NCBI RefSeq assembly: GCF_024400215.1
Contig: NZ_CP053748.1
Coordinates: forward strand, 2,852,001-2,916,000
Length of the DNA stretch: 64,000 nt
Reading direction: 5' to 3'
Source: Massilia sp. erpn
GTDB lineage: Bacteria; Pseudomonadota; Gammaproteobacteria; Burkholderiales; Burkholderiaceae_D
Shown here piece by piece: positions 7,575-15,914 of the stretch (the first letter of the stretch is position 1; each line of letters opens with the position of its first letter). The position numbers and the translations under genes were made by a program. Under the pieces are notes generated by a model. It did no database searches. It was given only the letters and a program-made list of their open reading frames with translations, and had not been told where the DNA came from.

Positions 7575-8461
7575 ATCTCCCGCTGCAACAACAGAAAACG
7601 GAACAAGACATGACAACTGAATTCACCCACGGCTATGCACGCACGGCGGCCGGCCGCATCCACCACGTCAGCGTCGGCGAAGGCAAGCCGGTGCTGCTGA
7701 TCCCGGGCTGGCCGCAGACCTGGTACACCTGGCGCCACGTGATGCGCGCGCTGGCCGCATCGGGCTTCCGCGCCATCGCCGTCGACCCGCGCGGCATCGG
7801 CCACTCCGACCGTCCGCTGGATGGCTACGACACCGGCACCGCCGCTGCCGACCTGCATGAGGTAATGCAGCAGCTGGGCCACGAACGCTATGCCGTGGTG
7901 GGCCACGATATCGGCATGTGGATAGGCTATGCGCTGGCCAGCGACTATCCGCAGGCGGTGGAGCGGATGGCGCTGACCGAGGCCGTGATCCCCGGCCTGG
8001 CACCGGCACCCTCGATCTTCGTGCCGCCCGAGCACAACATCTTCCTGTGGCACTTCATGTTCAACCAGGTGCGCGACCTGCCCGAGGCGCTGATCCAGGG
8101 CCGCGAGCGGGAATACCTGTCCTTCATGTTCGACAAATGGTCCTACCGGCGCGATGCGGTGGCCTTCGAGGTGTATGCCGAAGCCTATGCCGCGCCGGGG
8201 GCGCTGCGTGCCGGCTTCGCCTACTACCGCGCCATTCCGCAGACCATCGAGCAGAATCTGCGCCGCGCCGAAACGCCGCTGCCCATGCCGGTGCTGGCGC
8301 TGGGGGCCGAGCATGCGACGCGCGACGCGCCCCTGCTGACCATGCAGAAGCTGGCGCCCGATCTGCGCGGCGCCATCCTGCCCGATTGCGGCCACTTCGT
8401 GACGGAAGAAAGCCCGCTCGACTTCCTGGCCGAGCTGCTGCCTTTCCTGCGCGGTGAATAA
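7571..8461 (+). CDS. Alpha/beta hydrolase, epoxide-hydrolase-like
   Basis: The 296-residue protein has the alpha/beta-hydrolase fold with PGWPQTWYTWRHV (oxyanion region), the nucleophile elbow VVGHDIGMWIG with Asp as likely nucleophile, and the C-terminal catalytic His in DCGHFVTEE. An Asp nucleophile suggests epoxide hydrolase or dehalogenase chemistry rather than esterase. The start at 7571 overlaps the isomerase stop (ATGA); an internal ATG at 7610 is an alternative. It forms a two-gene operon with the isomerase and ends at a strong terminator. Confidence 0.83.
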   Translation: MNLPLQQQKTEQDMTTEFTHGYARTAAGRIHHVSVGEGKPVLLIPGWPQTWYTWRHVMRALAASGFRAIAVDPRGIGHSDRPLDGYDTGTAAADLHEVMQQLGHERYAVVGHDIGMWIGYALASDYPQAVERMALTEAVIPGLAPAPSIFVPPEHNIFLWHFMFNQVRDLPEALIQGREREYLSFMFDKWSYRRDAVAFEVYAEAYAAPGALRAGFAYYRAIPQTIEQNLRRAETPLPMPVLALGAEHATRDAPLLTMQKLAPDLRGAILPDCGHFVTEESPLDFLAELLPFLRGE

Positions 8462-8476
8462 AGCGGCATAAAAAAC

Positions 8477-8506
8477 AAAAGGCTCTTCCTGCGAAGAGCC
8501 TTTTTT
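8477..8506. terminator. Bidirectional rho-independent terminator
   Basis: AAAAGGCTCTTC and GAAGAGCCTTTT form a long perfect stem around a CTGC loop, with A-tracts on the left and T-tracts on the right. It ends both the plus-strand operon (stop at 8461) and the converging tetR gene (stop at 8521). Confidence 0.88.
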
Positions 8507-8520
8507 CATGCCAGCAGTTG

Positions 8521-9123
8521 TTAGCGCTTGGCGCTGGCGGCCAGCACGCTCATGGCGGGTGGAATCAGGGCCAGCAAACGGCTGCGCGGCACGCCGTCGC
8601 GTGCCTGCACCGACAGGCCATGCAGCAGGGCGGCATAGAAATCACCGAGCGCCGCGGCATCGGTATCGGCGCGCAATTCGCCGCTGGTCACAGCCTGGCG
8701 GATGCGTTCCACGATGGTCACCGTGCGCTGCTGCCGGTGTTCGGCCAGCCAGGTCATCACGGCTTCATTGCTGCTGCTGTAATTGGTGGCAGCGCTGACG
8801 ACCATGCAGCCTTTCGGCTTGCCACGCCGCGTATACAGTTCGGCCGCCTCGCTCAGCATGCGTTCGATGGCTTCCCGTGCGCTGCTGCCTTCCTTGCTCA
8901 GCGCGTGGTGGGCGAAACTGCCTTCCTCAGCCTCGTACAGCGCGACCGCTTCGCGGAACAGCGCCTCCTTGGAGCCGAAAGCGGCATAGATACGGGCCGA
9001 GGCGATGCCCAGGGCTTCGACCAGATCGGACAGGGCCGTGCCTTCATAACCATGCGTCCAGAACACATCACGCGCCTGCTTCAGCGCGGTGTCGCGGTCA
9101 AATTCTCTTGGTCTGCCTGCCAT
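8521..9123 (-). CDS. TetR family repressor
   Basis: The 200-residue protein has a TetR DNA-binding head (GRPREFDRDTALKQARDVFWTHGYEGTALSDLVEALGIASARIYAAFGSKEALFREAV) and a variable ligand-binding C-terminal domain. It resembles the AcrR/YcdC-like group that responds to small organic molecules. Its promoter carries a TTTGTCG half-site matching the operator of the converging isomerase/hydrolase operon, so it probably represses that operon and itself. Confidence 0.9.
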   Translation of the reverse strand: MAGRPREFDRDTALKQARDVFWTHGYEGTALSDLVEALGIASARIYAAFGSKEALFREAVALYEAEEGSFAHHALSKEGSSAREAIERMLSEAAELYTRRGKPKGCMVVSAATNYSSSNEAVMTWLAEHRQQRTVTIVERIRQAVTSGELRADTDAAALGDFYAALLHGLSVQARDGVPRSRLLALIPPAMSVLAASAKR

Positions 9124-9162
9124 GCTGCCTGCCCTTTAATTGTGGATGGAATACAGGCTGTA

Positions 9163-9181
9163 TTGTAGAGCGTCCGACAAA
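9163..9181 (-). promoter_or_regulatory. TetR operator-like site upstream of tetR
   Basis: On the minus strand this reads TTTGTCGGACGCTCTACAA. It shares the TTTGTCG arm of the operator at 6476-6491 and is partly dyad-symmetric. Its position 40-60 bp upstream of the tetR start fits autorepression. Confidence 0.45.
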
Positions 9182-9203
9182 GAATGGCGATGCCTGATGG
9201 CAC

Positions 9204-9237
9204 AAATAAAAAGCCCCTGCATGCGCGCCGCAGGGGC
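9204..9237 (-). terminator. Rho-independent terminator of Cys-peptide copy 2
   Basis: GCCCCTGC (9213-9220) pairs with GCAGGGGC (9230-9237), followed on the minus strand by TTTTTATTT. It separates the peptide gene from tetR. Confidence 0.75.
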
Positions 9238-9262
9238 CGGTGGGAGGTGTGGCTGAATGCGC

Positions 9263-9433
9263 TTAGCCGTGGCAGTAGGTGCGGAACAAGTTGCAAGCCC
9301 ATTCGCCGCCATCGCGGCACTCGCTCATCAGTTCCAGACACCAGTCCGGATCAGGCAGGGCGAATGCGCTCTGCGATAAACCGATACCCAGGCCCATGCT
9401 CACTGCCAGCAAAACCAGCTTCTGTTTTTTCAT
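9263..9433 (-). CDS. Small secreted four-cysteine peptide, copy 2
   Basis: A 56-residue frame starting at 9433 after an AAAGGAGAC box encodes a signal peptide (MKKQKLVLLAVSMGLGIGLS, cut near QSAFA). About 30 mature residues follow, with spacing C-x6-C-x7-C-x6-C. This matches copy 1 at 5992-6198 (C-x6-C-x7-C-x7-C), and each gene has its own terminator. The family is not recognised; the coding call rests on the ribosome site, signal peptide and paralogy. Confidence 0.68.
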   Translation of the reverse strand: MKKQKLVLLAVSMGLGIGLSQSAFALPDPDWCLELMSECRDGGEWACNLFRTYCHG

Positions 9434-9654
9434 GCTTGTCTCCTTTTTTATTTGGAATCATTTAATCCAATCGGCAGGACGGTCATTTACTATTGTTATG
9501 CAATTGACGCAGCATGCCTCCCATGATTTGGGAGCCCTTAATTTCGCATGGGTGAAAATGTATCCGCAATGATTTTATTTAGTTTAGTTGCAAATTTGCC
9601 GCAATTGCAATAAAAACCGTTTTATCCACGCGGCCGCCGGCGGCAAACCGGTAT
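9434..9654. other. 221-bp spacer without a gene
   Basis: AT-rich spacer between two minus-strand genes. It must hold the promoter of the peptide gene near 9434-9500. I see no confident motif or coding frame. Confidence 0.4.
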
Positions 9655-10473
9655 TTATTCGGAGCGCGCCAGCGTCTGGCAGAAAGTGGCCGTGGCTTCA
9701 TCCAGCGGGAAGCAGGATTCGATGTGCAGCTCGTCGAGGGTGACGTCGCGCGGGGTGCCGAAGGTGGTGATGGTGGAGAAAAAACGCAGCTCCTGGCCAT
9801 TTTTGTGGAAGACGGTGCTCAGCAGCGGGGCCGGCGCGGCGCCCGGTTCGCGCTGGCGCCAGCGCTGTGGCACGCCGGGATAAGCGAGCACCTCGTCGAG
9901 CAGGGCGCGCGCCTTGGCATCGCCCGGCGACGACGCGACCAGGGCGTGCAGATGGCCGAGCAGATCGCCCGCCACTTCCGCCTGATTGGCCAGCACGGCG
10001 CGCAAGTCCTGCGGATCGAAGACGTGGCGCAGCATATTGCGGTGTGGGCTGTCGCGCCCATCGAGCAGGAAGCGGTTCAGGCGCAGCGCGGCGCCGTTGG
10101 CCGCCACGATGTCCCAGTAGCGGTTCAAGAGGAAGGCGGGATAGGGTTCCTGCTGTTTCAGCATCAGGCCGATGGCTTGCTCGATGCGCGCCATAGCCGG
10201 CGCGCCGAGCGCCGATTCGGGATAGTGCGGCGCATAGCCGGCCGCCACCAGCAGCGCATTGCGCTCGCGCAGCGGCATGTCGAGGGCCTGGGCCAGCCGG
10301 CCCAGCACCTCGCGGCTGGGCTGGGCCTTGCCGGTTTCGATATAGCTCAGGTGGCGGGCCGAGAGTTCGGCATCGAGCGCCAGATCGAGCTGGCTCAGAC
10401 GCCGCGCCGCGCGCCATTCGCGCAGCAGGATGCCGATACGGGCGGGGGCGAGGGGGGCGTCATGGGTTTTCAT
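9655..10473 (-). CDS. XRE-family regulator with MmyB-like ligand domain
   Basis: The 272-residue protein has an XRE helix-turn-helix at residues 14-70 (ILLREWRAARRLSQLDLALDAELSARHLSYIETGKAQPSREVLGRLAQAL). A C-terminal MmyB-like domain follows (residues about 100-265, with LLNRYWDIVAANGAALRLNRF and GQELRFFSTITTFGTPRDVTLDELHIESCFP). These regulators commonly sit divergent from the oxidoreductase or hydrolase they control. Here the divergent gene is a Tat-exported hydrolase. Confidence 0.88.
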   Translation of the reverse strand: MKTHDAPLAPARIGILLREWRAARRLSQLDLALDAELSARHLSYIETGKAQPSREVLGRLAQALDMPLRERNALLVAAGYAPHYPESALGAPAMARIEQAIGLMLKQQEPYPAFLLNRYWDIVAANGAALRLNRFLLDGRDSPHRNMLRHVFDPQDLRAVLANQAEVAGDLLGHLHALVASSPGDAKARALLDEVLAYPGVPQRWRQREPGAAPAPLLSTVFHKNGQELRFFSTITTFGTPRDVTLDELHIESCFPLDEATATFCQTLARSE

Positions 10474-10584
10474 GCGGCTTATCTTAGCGCGGCCGGGTGC
10501 GGGTCGCCATGACCTCCGAGGTTATTGAGCGCATGACCTGGCGCGCCAATAATGTGTTCACCTATTCCACACAAGGAGCACAGC

Positions 10585-11550
10585 ATGGACCGCAGACATT
10601 TCCTGACATTGGCTGGCGGCGCCGTCGCCGCCACGGCGTTGCCGGCGCTGGCCGCGCCAGCGGGCAAAGCAGGGCAGCCGCTGGACGCCGCCGCCTTCCA
10701 CGCCGCGCGCCGCTTCCAGCCGACCCGCTTCGGCCGCATCGCCTATCTCGAGCAAGGCAGCGGCCCGGCGGCCCTGTTCCTGCATGGCTTTCCACTGAAC
10801 AGCTTCCAGTGGCGCGGCGCGCTGCCGCTGCTGGCGCCGTACCGACGCTGCGTCGCGCCCGACTTTCTCGGCCTGGGCTATACCGAAGTGGCGCCGGGCC
10901 AGGGCATGGCGCCGCAGGAGCAGGTGGCGATGCTGGCTGAACTGCTCGACCGCTTGCAGATCGAGAGCGTGGACCTGATCGCCAACGACAGCGGCGGCGC
11001 CGTCGCCCAGCTTTTCATGGTGCGCTACCCGCAGCGCGTGCGCAGCCTGCTGCTGACCAATTGCGACAGCGAGCCGGAATGCCCGCCCGCCGCGCTGGCG
11101 CCGGTGATCGAACTGGCCAAGGCCGGCACCTTCGCCGACCAGTGGTTCCAGCCCTGGCTGGCCGACAAGGCGCTGGCGCGCAGCGCGCAAGGCATCGGCG
11201 GCATGTGCTACGCCGATCCGGCCCATCCCAGCGACGAGGCGCTGGAATGCTATCTCGGCCCGCTGGTCAGCAGCCCGCAACGCAAGGCGCAGATGCATGC
11301 TTATGCCGTGGCGCTGGAGCGTAATTCGCTGCAGGGCATCAGCGCCGCGCTGAAAGCCAGCCGGGTGCCGGTGCGCGTGCTGTGGGGCGAGGCCGACGAT
11401 ATTTTCAGCGCCGCCAGCGCGCGCTATTTCGAGCAGGCTTTCGGCAATGGACGCGGCCTGCGCCGCCTGCCGGGCAGCAAGCTGTTCTGGCCGGAGGAAA
11501 GGCCCGAGTTGCTGGCTGCCGAGGCGCGGGCGCTGTGGGGCCAGGCCTGA
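10585..11550 (+). CDS. Tat-exported alpha/beta hydrolase
   Basis: The 321-residue protein begins MDRRHFLTLAGGAVAATALPALAAPA, a twin-arginine signal, so the folded enzyme should reach the periplasm. The hydrolase core has FLHGFPLNSFQWRG, the nucleophile elbow IANDSGGAVAQ (Asp or Ser nucleophile; the N-D-S-G-G pattern favours Asp), and VLWGEADDIF with the acid residue. The usual C-terminal catalytic His is not obvious (LPGSKLFWPEERPELL), which may reduce or change activity. The start follows an AAGGAG box. It is divergent from the MmyB-type regulator. Confidence 0.82.
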   Translation: MDRRHFLTLAGGAVAATALPALAAPAGKAGQPLDAAAFHAARRFQPTRFGRIAYLEQGSGPAALFLHGFPLNSFQWRGALPLLAPYRRCVAPDFLGLGYTEVAPGQGMAPQEQVAMLAELLDRLQIESVDLIANDSGGAVAQLFMVRYPQRVRSLLLTNCDSEPECPPAALAPVIELAKAGTFADQWFQPWLADKALARSAQGIGGMCYADPAHPSDEALECYLGPLVSSPQRKAQMHAYAVALERNSLQGISAALKASRVPVRVLWGEADDIFSAASARYFEQAFGNGRGLRRLPGSKLFWPEERPELLAAEARALWGQA

Positions 11551-11566
11551 GCGGCGCGGTGGCGCC

Positions 11567-12487
11567 TCAAAAGTATTTGGACAGGTAGTAGACGCCCGAG
11601 TCGGGGAAGATGGTGGCCACGCGCGCGCCGGCCAGGCGCGGCAGCAGCTGGGCGATGCCGGCACTGACGCAGCCGCTGGAGCCGCCCGCCAGGATACCTT
11701 CACGGCGCGCCAGCAGCTGGCAGTATTCCAGCGCTTCCTCATCGCTCACCTGGACCACATCATCCACCGCCGCCGGATCGAAGGCGAGCGAGGGCGCGCT
11801 CTTGCCCACGCCCTCGATGGCGCTGCGGAACTCGCCGCTTTGCGGCGCGTCCGTCACCAGCTTGCGGTAGGCCGAATGGCGCGGCTCGACGCCGATCACG
11901 GTGATGCGCGGATTGCGCTCCTTCAGATAGCGGCCGATGCCGGAAATGGTGCCGCCCGAGCCGATGCCGCAGACGAAGTAGTCGAGCTGGCCGTCGAGCT
12001 GCTGCCACAGCTCGGGCGCGGTGTCGGCATAGTGGGCCTGGCGGTTCAGCTCGGAGCGGTACTGGTCCAGATGGTAGGCGCCGTGTTCGGCCGCCAGCGC
12101 TTCGGCCACCGCGTAGTAGCTGCGCACATCCTTCTCCGGCACGTCGGCGGCGCAGACGTGCACCTGGGCGCCGTAAGCCTGGATGCGCTTGACCTTTTCC
12201 ACGCTGGTCTTGCCCGGCACGGTCACATCGCATTGCAGGCCATGCACGGCGCTGGCCATGGCCAGCGCCGCGCCGGTGTTGCCGGACGAGCTTTCGACCA
12301 CGCGCTGGCGGCCGGCCGGCATGCGCGCGAGCATATGCCGCACCATGCGGTCCTTGATGCTGCCGCCGGGATTCATGTATTCCAGTTTGGCCACGATTTC
12401 GGCACTCTCGCCGAACAGGCGCGACAAACGGACGAGAGGCGTGTTACCTATCGCATCCATAACGGAATTGTGGATAGAGTGGGTCAT
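11567..12487 (-). CDS. PLP-dependent cysteine synthase family protein
   Basis: The 306-residue protein is a fold-type II PLP enzyme. The PLP lysine is in NPGGSIKDR (about residue 44), the substrate loop is SSSGNTG (67-73), and the phosphate-binding glycine loop is GIGSGGTISGIG (about 175). The family includes O-acetylserine sulfhydrylase and cystathionine beta-synthase. The exact substrate is uncertain, as there is no neighbouring serine acetyltransferase. It stands alone, convergent with the Tat hydrolase. Confidence 0.85.
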   Translation of the reverse strand: MTHSIHNSVMDAIGNTPLVRLSRLFGESAEIVAKLEYMNPGGSIKDRMVRHMLARMPAGRQRVVESSSGNTGAALAMASAVHGLQCDVTVPGKTSVEKVKRIQAYGAQVHVCAADVPEKDVRSYYAVAEALAAEHGAYHLDQYRSELNRQAHYADTAPELWQQLDGQLDYFVCGIGSGGTISGIGRYLKERNPRITVIGVEPRHSAYRKLVTDAPQSGEFRSAIEGVGKSAPSLAFDPAAVDDVVQVSDEEALEYCQLLARREGILAGGSSGCVSAGIAQLLPRLAGARVATIFPDSGVYYLSKYF

Positions 12488-12648
12488 CGCAGCAACCTCC
12501 TTTAAATGATGGAAAGTGTTTTCCTGTTAGAAAGGCTATCATACTTGTTATTTTGTTAGTACTTTCTTTGCAATGAGACAGGCGCCGGCCCCACCCCGGC
12601 CGAGCTGAGATAAAATGCCCGGTTTGGAATCCGAAACGAGGTTGCACC

Positions 12649-13548
12649 ATGAAATGGGCAATTGTTGCTTTTTACGCGCTCTCCGTCCTGCACATCCACT
12701 TCCGCGGCAAAGTGCGCCTGCCGTTCGGCCGCCAACTGTTCGACCACTCGTCGTTCATGGCGCCGATCAATATCTTCATGCACTGGTTCTCCAAAGTGCC
12801 GTCCACGCCCTGGCTGCAGGTGGCCGATTTCAAGGAACTCGAACCGCTGCAGCAGAACTGGCAAGTGATCCGTGCCGAAGCCGAGAATCTGCTGCGTCTG
12901 CAAAAGATCAAGGCGTCGGCACAGAACGACGACGCCGGCTTCAACTCCTTCTTCAAGAACGGCTGGAAGCGTTTCTACCTGAAATGGTATGACGCCAGCC
13001 ACCCTTCGGCTGAACAGCTGTGCCCGCAAACTTTCGCCCTGCTGCAAAGCATCCCGAGCGTGAAAGCGGCCATGTTCGCCGAGCTGCCGCCGGGCGGCAA
13101 GCTCAACCCGCACCGCGACCCCTTCGCCGGCTCGCTGCGCTACCACCTCGGCCTGGCCACGCCCAACGACGACCGCTGCTTCATCGACGTCGATGGCGAG
13201 CGCCACAGCTGGCGCGACGGCGTCGGCGTGATGTTCGACGAAACCTATATCCACTGGGCCATCAACGGCAGCGAGAGCGATCGCATCATCCTGTTCTGCG
13301 ACGTCGAACGGCCGATGCGTTTTGGCTGGGCGCAAGCGGTCAACCGCTTCCTCGGCCGCACCCTGATGACGGCGGCCGCCTCGCCCAACGAAAGCGGCGA
13401 CCAGGTCGGCCTGGTCAGCAAGCTGTTCCGCGTCTCCTTCTACGCCGGCAAGTACCGCCGCCGCTTCAAAGCCTGGAACAAGACCGTCTACAAGCTCACC
13501 AAGCTCGGCCTGATCGTCGGCATCGCCGCCCTCATCATCTTCCTTTGA
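12649..13548 (+). CDS. lpxO: Lipid A hydroxylase LpxO-like (aspartyl/asparaginyl beta-hydroxylase family)
   Basis: The 299-residue protein has the Fe(II)/2-oxoglutarate dioxygenase core of this family: NPHRDPFAGSLRYHLGL carries the H-x-D ligand pair (about residue 151), and DETYIHWAINGS carries the distal His (about 203). A hydrophobic N-terminus and a C-terminal hydrophobic helix anchor it to the membrane. Length and layout match LpxO, which adds a 2-hydroxyl to lipid A secondary acyl chains. GAGG precedes the start. The stop lies in the TTTGAT edge of the downstream repeat. Confidence 0.85.
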   Translation: MKWAIVAFYALSVLHIHFRGKVRLPFGRQLFDHSSFMAPINIFMHWFSKVPSTPWLQVADFKELEPLQQNWQVIRAEAENLLRLQKIKASAQNDDAGFNSFFKNGWKRFYLKWYDASHPSAEQLCPQTFALLQSIPSVKAAMFAELPPGGKLNPHRDPFAGSLRYHLGLATPNDDRCFIDVDGERHSWRDGVGVMFDETYIHWAINGSESDRIILFCDVERPMRFGWAQAVNRFLGRTLMTAAASPNESGDQVGLVSKLFRVSFYAGKYRRRFKAWNKTVYKLTKLGLIVGIAALIIFL

Positions 13549-13672
13549 TCTGCCGCAAACAATGTCCCACCCTGGTGTCAGGCACCAGAGGCGGACATTG
13601 TTTGATCTAGCGCAAAAAATGTCCTATCCCAGTGCCTGACACCAGGGTGGACATTGTTTGATTTGGCGCAAA
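13544..13672. repeat. Intergenic stem-loop repeat, two units
   Basis: Two copies of the GGTGTCAGGCACC stem-loop family stand side by side in opposite orientation (GGTGTCAGGCACCAG, then AGTGCCTGACACC). Each is bounded by ATGTCC/GGACAT arms and TTTGAT-N-GCGCAA spacers. The first TTTGAT overlaps the lpxO stop codon. Confidence 0.8.
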
Positions 13673-13681
13673 CTTCCCACG

Positions 13682-13711
13682 AAAAAAAGCCCGGATGGGG
13701 TCATCCGGGCT
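13682..13711 (-). terminator. Rho-independent terminator of the PEP-CTERM gene
   Basis: AGCCCGGATG and CATCCGGGCT form a perfect 10-bp stem around GGGT, followed on the minus strand by seven T residues. It lies 26 bp beyond the PEP-CTERM stop. Confidence 0.82.
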
Positions 13712-13736
13712 AGCTTACTACTGGCTATTGTTGTTG

Positions 13737-14408
13737 CTATGCTTTTTTCTTGGCACGCGCCGGGTGGCTGCGCTTCAGGCTCAGGCCGATACCGCCCAGG
13801 CCGGCCAGGAACATGGCCCAGGTCGCCGGTTCGGGAACGGCAGCGATGGCGGCAGCGGCGCCCGCGCCGGCAGCGCTACCGAGGTCGCGGCTGAACAGGT
13901 TCATATTGGAGAAGTTGGGGATCTTGCCGGCGTTGTTGAGCCATTCGATCTTCCAGCTGCCTTGCAGGGTCTGGCCGGCGCCAATCACCTGGTTGTCGAA
14001 CAGGAAGGCGGTGCCGGCGTCGCCAGTGTGCATGGAGAAGGCGAGGTCGAGCACGACCGCCGCGCCCAGATTGGTGATGGACCAGGTGCCGTCCTGGTTG
14101 CCGGCATTCTTGCTAAAGCTGTAGTTGAAGGCGCTGTTGACGACGGTGAAGGAATTGCCTTGCGCCGTGCCCAGCAGGCTCCAGGCGCCGCTGCCGTAGC
14201 CGGCGAAGGCGGCGGCGAAGCTGTTGGCATCGTTGCCGGGATTGCTGCCATAGTAGTTCAGGGCGTCGGACCAGTAGGCGTTCGTGCTGCCGCCCAGGGT
14301 CACGTCGTCCAGCGAGGCGGCGCCGATGGTGCCTGCCTGTGCTGCGCCGGCCAGCACGAATGCGGCGGCGGTTGCCAAGAGTCTTGCCTTGCGAGTATGT
14401 TTGTTCAT
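13737..14408 (-). CDS. PEP-CTERM sorting-domain protein
   Basis: The 223-residue protein has a signal peptide (to about residue 27, ...AGAAQA) and a beta-rich, Gly/Ser/Asn-rich body. It ends in a classical PEP-CTERM tail: VPEPATWAMFLAGLGGIGLSLKRSHPARAKKKA (motif, transmembrane helix, basic end). Such proteins are cut by an exosortase and released or attached at the surface, often with exopolysaccharide. No exosortase gene is in the window. The start at 14408 was preferred over an ATG at 14423 because the signal peptide begins MNKHTRKAR. Confidence 0.87.
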   Translation of the reverse strand: MNKHTRKARLLATAAAFVLAGAAQAGTIGAASLDDVTLGGSTNAYWSDALNYYGSNPGNDANSFAAAFAGYGSGAWSLLGTAQGNSFTVVNSAFNYSFSKNAGNQDGTWSITNLGAAVVLDLAFSMHTGDAGTAFLFDNQVIGAGQTLQGSWKIEWLNNAGKIPNFSNMNLFSRDLGSAAGAGAAAAIAAVPEPATWAMFLAGLGGIGLSLKRSHPARAKKKA

Positions 14409-14628
14409 ATTGCACCCATTCATATGTGTGGTGGCAGGCAGGGTCGGGGGCTGCGCAGATGTGGCCGGCGTCAGAAGGGCCGTTGGAATGATCCTAGCGT
14501 GAGAGCATCAGTCATTGCAACGAAGAACTTGCGATTTCTCTATGGAAACTATCGAAAAATCACCATCGCCGCAGAGTGAGAATGTGTGTAATTTGCCGCG
14601 TTCGAGGCGCTGGAATGGGCGCTGGGGA

Positions 14629-15552
14629 ATGTCGCTCATCAGCAACGTCATGCGCCTGTTTGCACTGTTTTTGGCGCTTGGTTTGAGCAGCGGGCTGGCG
14701 CAGGCGGCGCGCCACGGTGCGCCCGCGCACGGCCAGGAAGAGGGCGGCGGCGCTCGCGTGCTGCGCGATATCGCGTATGGCGAGCTGCCGCGCCAGCGCT
14801 TCGATGTCTATCTGCCGGCCCAGCCGCGCGGCCCGGTGCTGTTCATGGTGCATGGCGGCGCCTGGCGCAGCGGCAGCAAGAGCGAGGCGGCCGTGCTGGA
14901 AAACAAGGTGCCGCATTTCACGGCCCTGGGCTATGTGGTGGTGGTGGCCGATTACCGCCTGCTGCCGCAGGCCGAGCCGCTGGAGCAGGTGCGCGACGTG
15001 GCGCGCGCGCTGGCGGCGGCCCAGGGCATGGCGGCGTCCTGGGGCGCGGACCGCAGGCAGTTCGTGCTGATGGGCCACTCGGCCGGCGCGCATCTGGCGA
15101 CGCTGCTGGCGGCGCGCCCGGCCCTGGTGTCGGAGGCGGGTTGCGCGCCCTGGCTCGGCACCATCGCGCTCGACAGCGCGGCCTACGATCTGGTGGCGCT
15201 GATGGAGCAGCGCCATCTGCGCCTGTACGACCAGGCGTTCGGCAAGCATCCGGCCACCTGGCGCAGCCTGTCGCCCTACCATGCGCTCGATGGGGCGCAC
15301 GAGGTGCGGCCGCTGCTGCTGGTGTGCTCGCTGTTGCGCGAGCAGGCTTGCGCCCAGGCCCAGGCCTTCGCCGGCCGCGCCCGCACGCTGGGCATCATCG
15401 CCGACGTGCTGGAGCAAAAGCTCAGCCACCGCGACTTGAATTTGCTGCTGGGCAAGTCCGGCGCCTACACGGCCGGCGTGGACGCCTTCATCGCCCGTCT
15501 GCCTGGCTTGCAGCTGCGTGCCGAGGACGACGGCGCACCAGGCAGCCGCTAG
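14629..15552 (+). CDS. Secreted alpha/beta hydrolase (esterase, BD-FAE/HSL-like)
   Basis: The product of about 307 residues has a hydrophobic signal (MRLFALFLALGLSSGLAQAA) and an esterase core with MVHGGAW (oxyanion hole), the nucleophile elbow LMGHSAGAHLA (Ser) and a C-terminal LSHRDLN (His). It resembles exported carboxylesterases and kynurenine-formamidase-like proteins. The start is uncertain: ATG at 14629 or 14650, neither with a convincing ribosome site. The stop shares a CTAG with the converging gene. Confidence 0.78.
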   Translation: MSLISNVMRLFALFLALGLSSGLAQAARHGAPAHGQEEGGGARVLRDIAYGELPRQRFDVYLPAQPRGPVLFMVHGGAWRSGSKSEAAVLENKVPHFTALGYVVVVADYRLLPQAEPLEQVRDVARALAAAQGMAASWGADRRQFVLMGHSAGAHLATLLAARPALVSEAGCAPWLGTIALDSAAYDLVALMEQRHLRLYDQAFGKHPATWRSLSPYHALDGAHEVRPLLLVCSLLREQACAQAQAFAGRARTLGIIADVLEQKLSHRDLNLLLGKSGAYTAGVDAFIARLPGLQLRAEDDGAPGSR

Positions 15553-15881
15553 CGCGGCGGCGCGTTCACTTTCAGCTTGCGCCCTTCCTCCTCGCGGCTG
15601 AGCAGCCAGATGCGGTCGATCAGGCCGTCGCGGTCTTCGGTGTAGGCGATGGGCAGGTGGCGGCCGCGCAGCGTGGCCGGGGTGTCGATCAGATTGTCCT
15701 GGTTGAAGATGCGCCCGGCCGGTGCCAGGCGGCGCAGGCGGCCGTCGATTTCCACTTCCGGAAAATAGCCCGGCGTCAGTACGCCCTTGCGCGCTGCGGG
15801 CGGGAAGCTGCGCTCCTCGGCCCGCGCGGCCGGTAGCAGCAGCAGGCAGGCGGCAAGCGTGCAGGCGAGGCGGTTCGGCAT
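15549..15881 (-). CDS. Small exported protein of unknown function
   Basis: The 110-residue protein begins with a signal peptide (MPNRLACTLAACLLLLPAARA) followed by a compact domain (GRIFNQDNLIDTPATLRGRHLPIAYTEDRDGLIDRIWLLSREE). I do not recognise the family. Likely periplasmic. Its stop codon interlocks with that of the converging esterase gene at CTAG (15549-15552). Confidence 0.65.
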   Translation of the reverse strand: MPNRLACTLAACLLLLPAARAEERSFPPAARKGVLTPGYFPEVEIDGRLRRLAPAGRIFNQDNLIDTPATLRGRHLPIAYTEDRDGLIDRIWLLSREEEGRKLKVNAPPR

Positions 15882-15914
15882 GGTCGGCTCCGGTGGATGG
15901 GATTGCTGTACAGC

